From Rhodoferax sp. (GTDB taxonomy: Bacteria > Pseudomonadota > Gammaproteobacteria > Burkholderiales > Burkholderiaceae_C), in NCBI RefSeq assembly GCF_023701345.1, contig NZ_JAMPXE010000013.1, positions 1 through 42,625 of the forward strand: 42,625 nt of DNA. The letters are read 5' to 3'. Below, one piece after another: positions 37,993 to 42,625 of the stretch (position 1 is its first letter; the number at the start of each line of letters is the position of its first letter). Position numbers and translations under genes: made by a program. The notes beneath the pieces are model-generated. The model was not told the DNA's origin and searched no databases. It saw only the letters and a list, made by a program, of their open reading frames with translations.

Positions 37993-38816
37993 AGCTTTTC
38001 GGTCTCGCCCGATTTGGGTTGCCACTTCATCAGGTGTTTTTCCACCTTGCCGACCAAACCGTCGAGCACCAGCGCAAAAGCGGTCAACACCACGATGCCG
38101 GCCATCACGGTGTTGATGTCAAAGCTGCCCTCAGCCTGCAAAATCAGATAACCCACGCCCTGGCTGGAGCCCAGGTATTCGCCCACCACGGCACCCACAA
38201 ACGCCAGACCGACACTGGTGTGCAATGAGCTGAAGACCCAACTGGTGGCGCTCGGCAGGTAAACGTGGCGCAGCAACTGGCGCGCATCCGCCCCCAGCAT
38301 GCGGGCATTGGCCAGCACCACCGGACTCACTTCCTTGACGCCCTGGTAGACGTTGAAGAACACAATGAAAAACACCAGCGTCACCCCCAGCGCCACCTTG
38401 GAGCCCATGCCCAAGCCAAACCAGACCGAGAAAATGGGCGCCAGAATAATGCGCGGCATGGCGTTCATGGCCTTGATATAGGGCTCCAGAATGCTTGATG
38501 CCATCGGTGCCAGCGCCAGCCACAGGCCGCCACCCAGGCCCAGGCCAGCCCCTATCGCAAAGGCCATCATGGTCTCCGCCAGCGTCACGCCCAGGTGCTG
38601 GTAGATGTCGGCATCGGTGACAAACCAGGCCCAGATGCGTTCGAACATCTTGAGCGGCTCGCCAAAGAAAAACGCGGCCTGGCTGTCGTTGTCAAACATC
38701 ATAGGCGGGATCAGGCCCGGCACCGTCATCACATGCCAGAAGGCAAACAGCGCCAGCAGCAGGCCAACTTGCCAAAGCCACAGGGTGTTCTGCCGTGGTT
38801 TGATGAATTTCCACAT
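37989..38816 (-). CDS. ABC transporter permease (SsuC/TauC-like)
   Basis: Multi-TM; ALAPMASSILEPYIKAMNAMPRIILAPIFSVWFGLG (EAA loop). Confidence 0.92.
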   Translation of the reverse strand: MWKFIKPRQNTLWLWQVGLLLALFAFWHVMTVPGLIPPMMFDNDSQAAFFFGEPLKMFERIWAWFVTDADIYQHLGVTLAETMMAFAIGAGLGLGGGLWLALAPMASSILEPYIKAMNAMPRIILAPIFSVWFGLGMGSKVALGVTLVFFIVFFNVYQGVKEVSPVVLANARMLGADARQLLRHVYLPSATSWVFSSLHTSVGLAFVGAVVGEYLGSSQGVGYLILQAEGSFDINTVMAGIVVLTAFALVLDGLVGKVEKHLMKWQPKSGETEKL

Positions 38817-38820
38817 AACT

Positions 38821-39630
38821 TCAGGCCGCTTTCAACTGTTGTTGATAGCCCTTGAGCACCTCTTCGCGCAGCACCGACCAGATGGCCTGGTGCAGTTGCA
38901 AAAAACGTGGCGAGGTCTTGATCTCGGCCACATCGCGCGGACGCTCGATGTCAATGGTGAAGTCACCAATCGGGCGGCTGCCGGGACCGGCGCTCATCAC
39001 CACCACACGGTCGCTCATGGCAATGGCTTCGTCGAGGTCGTGGGTGATGAACAACACCGCTTTTTTCTTCGCCTGCCAAATCTCAAGCAACTCGTTTTCC
39101 ATGAGCTGGCGGGTCTGGATGTCGAGCGCCGAGAAGGGCTCGTCCATCAGGATGATGTCGGGGTCGAGCACCAGGGTTTGCGCCAGGCTGACGCGCTTGC
39201 GCATGCCGCCGCTCATCTGGTGCGGGTAGCGGTCGCCAAAACCGCCCAGACCCACGCGGCGCAGCCAGTCATTGGCCTGGGCGGCGGCGTCGCGCTCGGC
39301 CACGCCATGAAACTGCAAGCCCGCCGACACGTTGGCAAGCGCAGTGCGCCAGGGCATCAGGCTGTCGGCCTGAAACATGTAGCCGGCGCGCTGGTTGATG
39401 CCCACCAGCGGCTGGCCAAACACGCTCACCGAGCCGGTGCTGGGAATGAGCAGGCCGGCACCGACGTTGAGCAGCGTGCTCTTGCCGCAGCCAGTGGGCC
39501 CGACCACGCTGACAAACTCGCCTGCGGCCACCGTCAGGTCCACCTGCTGGACCGCGGTGTAGCGCTGACCGGGCTGGTCCTTGCTGACAAAGGTGCAGGC
39601 CACATCCTGCAACGCCAATGCAGCCGTCAT
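38821..39630 (-). CDS. ABC transporter ATPase (SsuB/TauB-like)
   Basis: VVGPTGCGKSTLLNVGAGL; MSGGMRKRVSLAQTLVLDPDIILMDEPFSALD. Confidence 0.94.
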   Translation of the reverse strand: MTAALALQDVACTFVSKDQPGQRYTAVQQVDLTVAAGEFVSVVGPTGCGKSTLLNVGAGLLIPSTGSVSVFGQPLVGINQRAGYMFQADSLMPWRTALANVSAGLQFHGVAERDAAAQANDWLRRVGLGGFGDRYPHQMSGGMRKRVSLAQTLVLDPDIILMDEPFSALDIQTRQLMENELLEIWQAKKKAVLFITHDLDEAIAMSDRVVVMSAGPGSRPIGDFTIDIERPRDVAEIKTSPRFLQLHQAIWSVLREEVLKGYQQQLKAA

Positions 39631-39631
39631 G

Positions 39632-40657
39632 TCAGCCCTTGGGGTACTTGGCGTTGGCCTTTTTGACGAAGTCGTTGGTGTAGACCGCCATCAAATCCAG
39701 CTTGGCAGCGGCCAGCTTGTCGTCCACGCTAGCCAGCGCCCTGAAGGCGGTTTGCGCGCCTTTGTCGGGAATCATGCCGTCTGGCGACAAGGCGCCCTTG
39801 GCCGCCAAAAAGGCGTCGATGTAGACCGCACGGTCGCCCAGCAAAAAGCCCTCGGGCACGGCCTTGATGATCTCTGCTGCGCCCGCCTTCTGAATCCACT
39901 TGTTGGCGCGCACCATGGCATTGGTCAGCGCTTGCGTGGTGTTGGGATTTTTGTCGATGAAGGCTTGCGGCGCGTACAGGCACCCGGCGGGCATGGGGCC
40001 GCCAAAAACCCGTTCGGACTCGGCCACATTGCGGGTGTCCGACACAATCCGGAGGTCGCCCGAGCGCTGCAGCAGCGTGATGACGGGGTCCAGGTTGCTC
40101 ATCGCATCGATCTGGCCCGAGCGCATGGCGGCCACCGCGCCATTGCCGGTACCGACACCAATGATGCTGACGTCGCCGGGTTTCAGGCCCACCTTGGCCA
40201 GCGCAAAATTGACCATCACATTGGTCGAGCTGCCCGGTGCCGACACGCCCACCTTTTTGCCCTTGAGGTCGGCCACCGTTTTGAAGTTGGGCATGGTTTT
40301 GGGGTTGACGCCCAACACAATCTGCGGCGCCGCGCCTTGCAGCACGAAGGCGCGCATGGGCTGGCCCTTGAACTGCATGTTGATGGTGTGCTCGAACGCG
40401 CCAGACACCACGTCGGCACTGCCGCCCACCACCGCTTGCAGGGCCTTGGAGCCACCGGCAAAGTCAACAATGGTCACGTCCAGCCCTTCAGCCTTGAAGT
40501 AGCCCAACTGCTCGGCAATGGTCAGCGGCAGGTAATACAGCAGGTTTTTGCCGCCCACCGCCAGCGTGAGCTTGGGTTTTTCCAGCGCTTGCGCCAGCGC
40601 CCAATGGGGCAAGGTGGCGGCAACCAGGCCGCCGGCAATCAGGTGTCTTCTTTGCAT
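39632..40657 (-). CDS. ABC transporter substrate-binding protein (NMT1/SsuA-like)
   Basis: Tat/Sec-like signal MQRRHLIAGGLVAATLPHWALAQA; VGGKNLLYYLPLTIAEQLGYFKAEGLDV. Confidence 0.92.
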   Translation of the reverse strand: MQRRHLIAGGLVAATLPHWALAQALEKPKLTLAVGGKNLLYYLPLTIAEQLGYFKAEGLDVTIVDFAGGSKALQAVVGGSADVVSGAFEHTINMQFKGQPMRAFVLQGAAPQIVLGVNPKTMPNFKTVADLKGKKVGVSAPGSSTNVMVNFALAKVGLKPGDVSIIGVGTGNGAVAAMRSGQIDAMSNLDPVITLLQRSGDLRIVSDTRNVAESERVFGGPMPAGCLYAPQAFIDKNPNTTQALTNAMVRANKWIQKAGAAEIIKAVPEGFLLGDRAVYIDAFLAAKGALSPDGMIPDKGAQTAFRALASVDDKLAAAKLDLMAVYTNDFVKKANAKYPKG

Positions 40658-40677
40658 GGGTTTGTCTCCTGTTAAAT

Positions 40678-40708
40678 ATAAAAAAGCAGGGTATCTGAAT
40701 GCACCCTG
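40678..40708 (-). terminator. Rho-independent terminator of the MFS transporter gene
   Basis: Minus strand CAGGGT-N10-ACCCTG followed by CTTTTTTAT. Confidence 0.75.
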
Positions 40709-40719
40709 TCAGTCGCAAA

Positions 40720-41895
40720 TCATAACGCGTGAGGCTGAGCCGCATGGGGTCGTGTTCTGAGCCAAATAATCGCCGCCCCCGTCAGCGCCACCGGGATCAG
40801 GGAACCCGCGTTGAGCAGTTGCCAGCCCTGGGTGGTGACCAGCACGCCCGAGGCAAAAGAACTCAGCGCTGTGACGGCAAAAACAAAGAAGTTGAGCGCC
40901 CCTTGCGCCCGGTCTTTCTCCGCTGGCGTATAGGTTTGCAAGGACAGCGTGGTGCTGCCGGTGAACAGAAAGTTCCAGCCGACACCAAGCAAAAACAGGG
41001 CGATCAGGAACTGGTGCAACTCAACGCCCGACAGAGCCACGACGATGCACGCGGCATTGAGCAGAACCCCCACGCCCATGATCGGCAGCACGCCAAAGCG
41101 CTTGATCAGGTGGCCGGTGAAAAAGCCCGGGGCAAACATGCCGATCACATGCCACTCCAGCACCAGCGCCACGTCAGAAAATGGCAGGCTGCACTGTTGC
41201 ATGGCCAGCGGCGTGGCGGCCATCAAGAGGTTCATCACACCAAAACCCAGCGCGCCGCAGGCCGCCGCCACGATGAAGACGGGCTGGCGCATGATTTCAC
41301 GCAGGGGCCGGCCCTCGTCATTGGCTACTCTGACCGGTGTCGCCGGAAAAGTGATGAAAGCCAGCACCGCCATGGACAGCAGCGCGACACCGGCCAGCGC
41401 CAGGTAAGCGCCCATAAAGGGCACCTCCGTCAAGGTGCGCGTTTGCGCGGCCAGGTTCGGCCCGGCGACAGCGCCGATGAGGCCACCGGCCATCACCATC
41501 GACACCGCTTTTTCTTTGTAGCCGACCTTGGCCAGCTCGGCGGCGGCAAAGCGGTACAGGTTGGCATTGGCGTTGTAATAGCCGGCAATCACCGTGGCCG
41601 CGCAGAGCAGCCAGAAGTTGTGGCTCCAGGCGGCATAGGCGCACAACAGCGCACTCAAACCAGCCACCACCAGGCCCATTTGAAACGCCGCCTTTCGGCC
41701 AAAGCGGTGCTGGCTTTTGGCCACCAGACCGGTCGAAAACGCGCCGCCCACCACATAACCCATCACCGGCAGTGTGGCCATCCAGCCCAGCGGCGCCAGG
41801 CTGAACCCGACCAGGCCGTTGATGGCGATAAAAGTGACGTTGTTGGTCAGGAAAAGGCCTTGGCAGATGGCCAGTAGCCAGAGGTGTCGGTTCAT
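40720..41895 (-). CDS. MFS transporter
   Basis: 12-TM hydrophobic pattern; GYVVGGAFSTGLVAKSQHRFGRKAAF. Confidence 0.9.
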   Translation of the reverse strand: MNRHLWLLAICQGLFLTNNVTFIAINGLVGFSLAPLGWMATLPVMGYVVGGAFSTGLVAKSQHRFGRKAAFQMGLVVAGLSALLCAYAAWSHNFWLLCAATVIAGYYNANANLYRFAAAELAKVGYKEKAVSMVMAGGLIGAVAGPNLAAQTRTLTEVPFMGAYLALAGVALLSMAVLAFITFPATPVRVANDEGRPLREIMRQPVFIVAAACGALGFGVMNLLMAATPLAMQQCSLPFSDVALVLEWHVIGMFAPGFFTGHLIKRFGVLPIMGVGVLLNAACIVVALSGVELHQFLIALFLLGVGWNFLFTGSTTLSLQTYTPAEKDRAQGALNFFVFAVTALSSFASGVLVTTQGWQLLNAGSLIPVALTGAAIIWLRTRPHAAQPHAL

Positions 41896-41969
41896 GGGTG
41901 GACAGCAAATATAAGTAAATGATTATAAGAGGCAGGTATTGGTCGCCAGCATTGTTTTTTGTGAATTGC

Positions 41970-41983
41970 TTGACCTGCATCAT
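41970..41983 (+). promoter_or_regulatory. FNR-box-like sequence TTGAC-N4-ATCAT
   Basis: 8/10 match to TTGAT-N4-ATCAA, about 75 bp upstream of the ubiU ATG. Confidence 0.4.
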
Positions 41984-42058
41984 TTACTTGAACGGCAGGC
42001 TTGGTTAATCTTGAGGGCTTGACTTTACCTGTACTTGAACGGCATTTTTCCCATCTTT

Positions 42059-42625
42059 ATGACTACAGTTGCTGATTCCCCTCATCCATCGCGACCGGGC
42101 GCGGCTCCGGCGGCAGGCTTGGAACTGGTGTGCCCGGCCGGCAGCCTGCCGGCGCTCAAGGCCGCAGTGGACAACGGCGCAGATTGCGTCTACCTGGGCT
42201 TTCGCGATGCCACCAATGCGCGCAATTTTGCCGGCCTGAACTTTGACGAAGCCGCCATCGAGGCGGGCATTCGCTACGCCCATGACCGCGGCCGCAAGGT
42301 GTTTGTGGCGCTCAACACCTACCCGCAGGCGGCCAAGGCCGAGCTCTGGCAGCGCGCCGTGGACCGGGCCGCCCACAGCGGCGTCGATGCCGTCATATTA
42401 GCCGACCCCGGCATGATGGCCTATGCCGTCAAACACCAGCCGCAACTGCGCCTGCATTTGTCGGTGCAAGGCTCGGCCACCAACTACGAGGCGCTGGACT
42501 TCTATTACCAGCACTTTGGCATTGCGCGCGCCGTGCTGCCGCGCGTGCTCTCCATCACCCAGGTCGCCCAGGTGATCGAAAAAACCCCGGTCGAAATCGA
42601 GGTGTTCGGCTTTGGCAGCCTGTGC
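42059..42625 (+). CDS. ubiU: U32-family protein UbiU (YhbU), truncated by the window end
   Basis: Translation from ATG 42059: LELVCPAGSLPALKAAVDNGADCVYLGFRDATNARNFAGLNF ... ADPGMMAYAVKHQPQLRLHLSVQGSATNYEALDFYYQHFGIARAVLPRVLSITQV...EVFGFGSLC. Confidence 0.9.
   Translation, partial: MTTVADSPHPSRPGAAPAAGLELVCPAGSLPALKAAVDNGADCVYLGFRDATNARNFAGLNFDEAAIEAGIRYAHDRGRKVFVALNTYPQAAKAELWQRAVDRAAHSGVDAVILADPGMMAYAVKHQPQLRLHLSVQGSATNYEALDFYYQHFGIARAVLPRVLSITQVAQVIEKTPVEIEVFGFGSLC

Overview
The window is about 42.6 kb of GC-rich chromosome, probably from a betaproteobacterium close to Comamonadaceae/Rhodoferax (inferred from gene content; no search was run). Most of it is dense housekeeping and metabolic coding.

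Main contents, left to right:
- An OYE-family oxidoreductase.
- An orphan MlaD plus auxiliary-lipoprotein pair, separated from argB by an oppositely oriented tRNA-Ala(CGC).
- A polysaccharide locus that looks collapsed: an intact WbpM/CapD-type gene, H-NS, remnants of a sugar transferase and a flippase, then manC.
- An MntA-HepT (MNT/HEPN) module whose HepT reading frame looks broken near its 5' end.
- A probable neutral-lipid/wax-ester/PHA storage region: a 661-aa Maqu_2507-like acyl-CoA reductase, HigBA, a phasin, a patatin, a TetR regulator, a TPR-like unknown, WS/DGAT, ACBP and a PHA granule protein.
- A Liv-type ABC transporter flanked by two CoA ligases, with a divergent Crp/Fnr regulator.
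- htpG, an AAA/DUF4143 ATPase, an FKBP and hsp20, with sigma32-like promoters at htpG and hsp20.
- An FAD-linked oxidase, a PduO-type adenosyltransferase, an SsuABC/NMT1-type ABC transporter, an MFS transporter, and the start of ubiU.

Most notable signals: (1) a candidate complete wax-ester pathway; (2) a duplicated LivH C-terminal tail (KIIDRV*) whose two copies differ only at third codon positions and flank a hairpin array; (3) the frameshifted HepT; (4) a palindrome spanning the start of the AAA/DUF4143 gene; (5) overlapping palindromes just upstream of higB. No clearly new defence system was seen.
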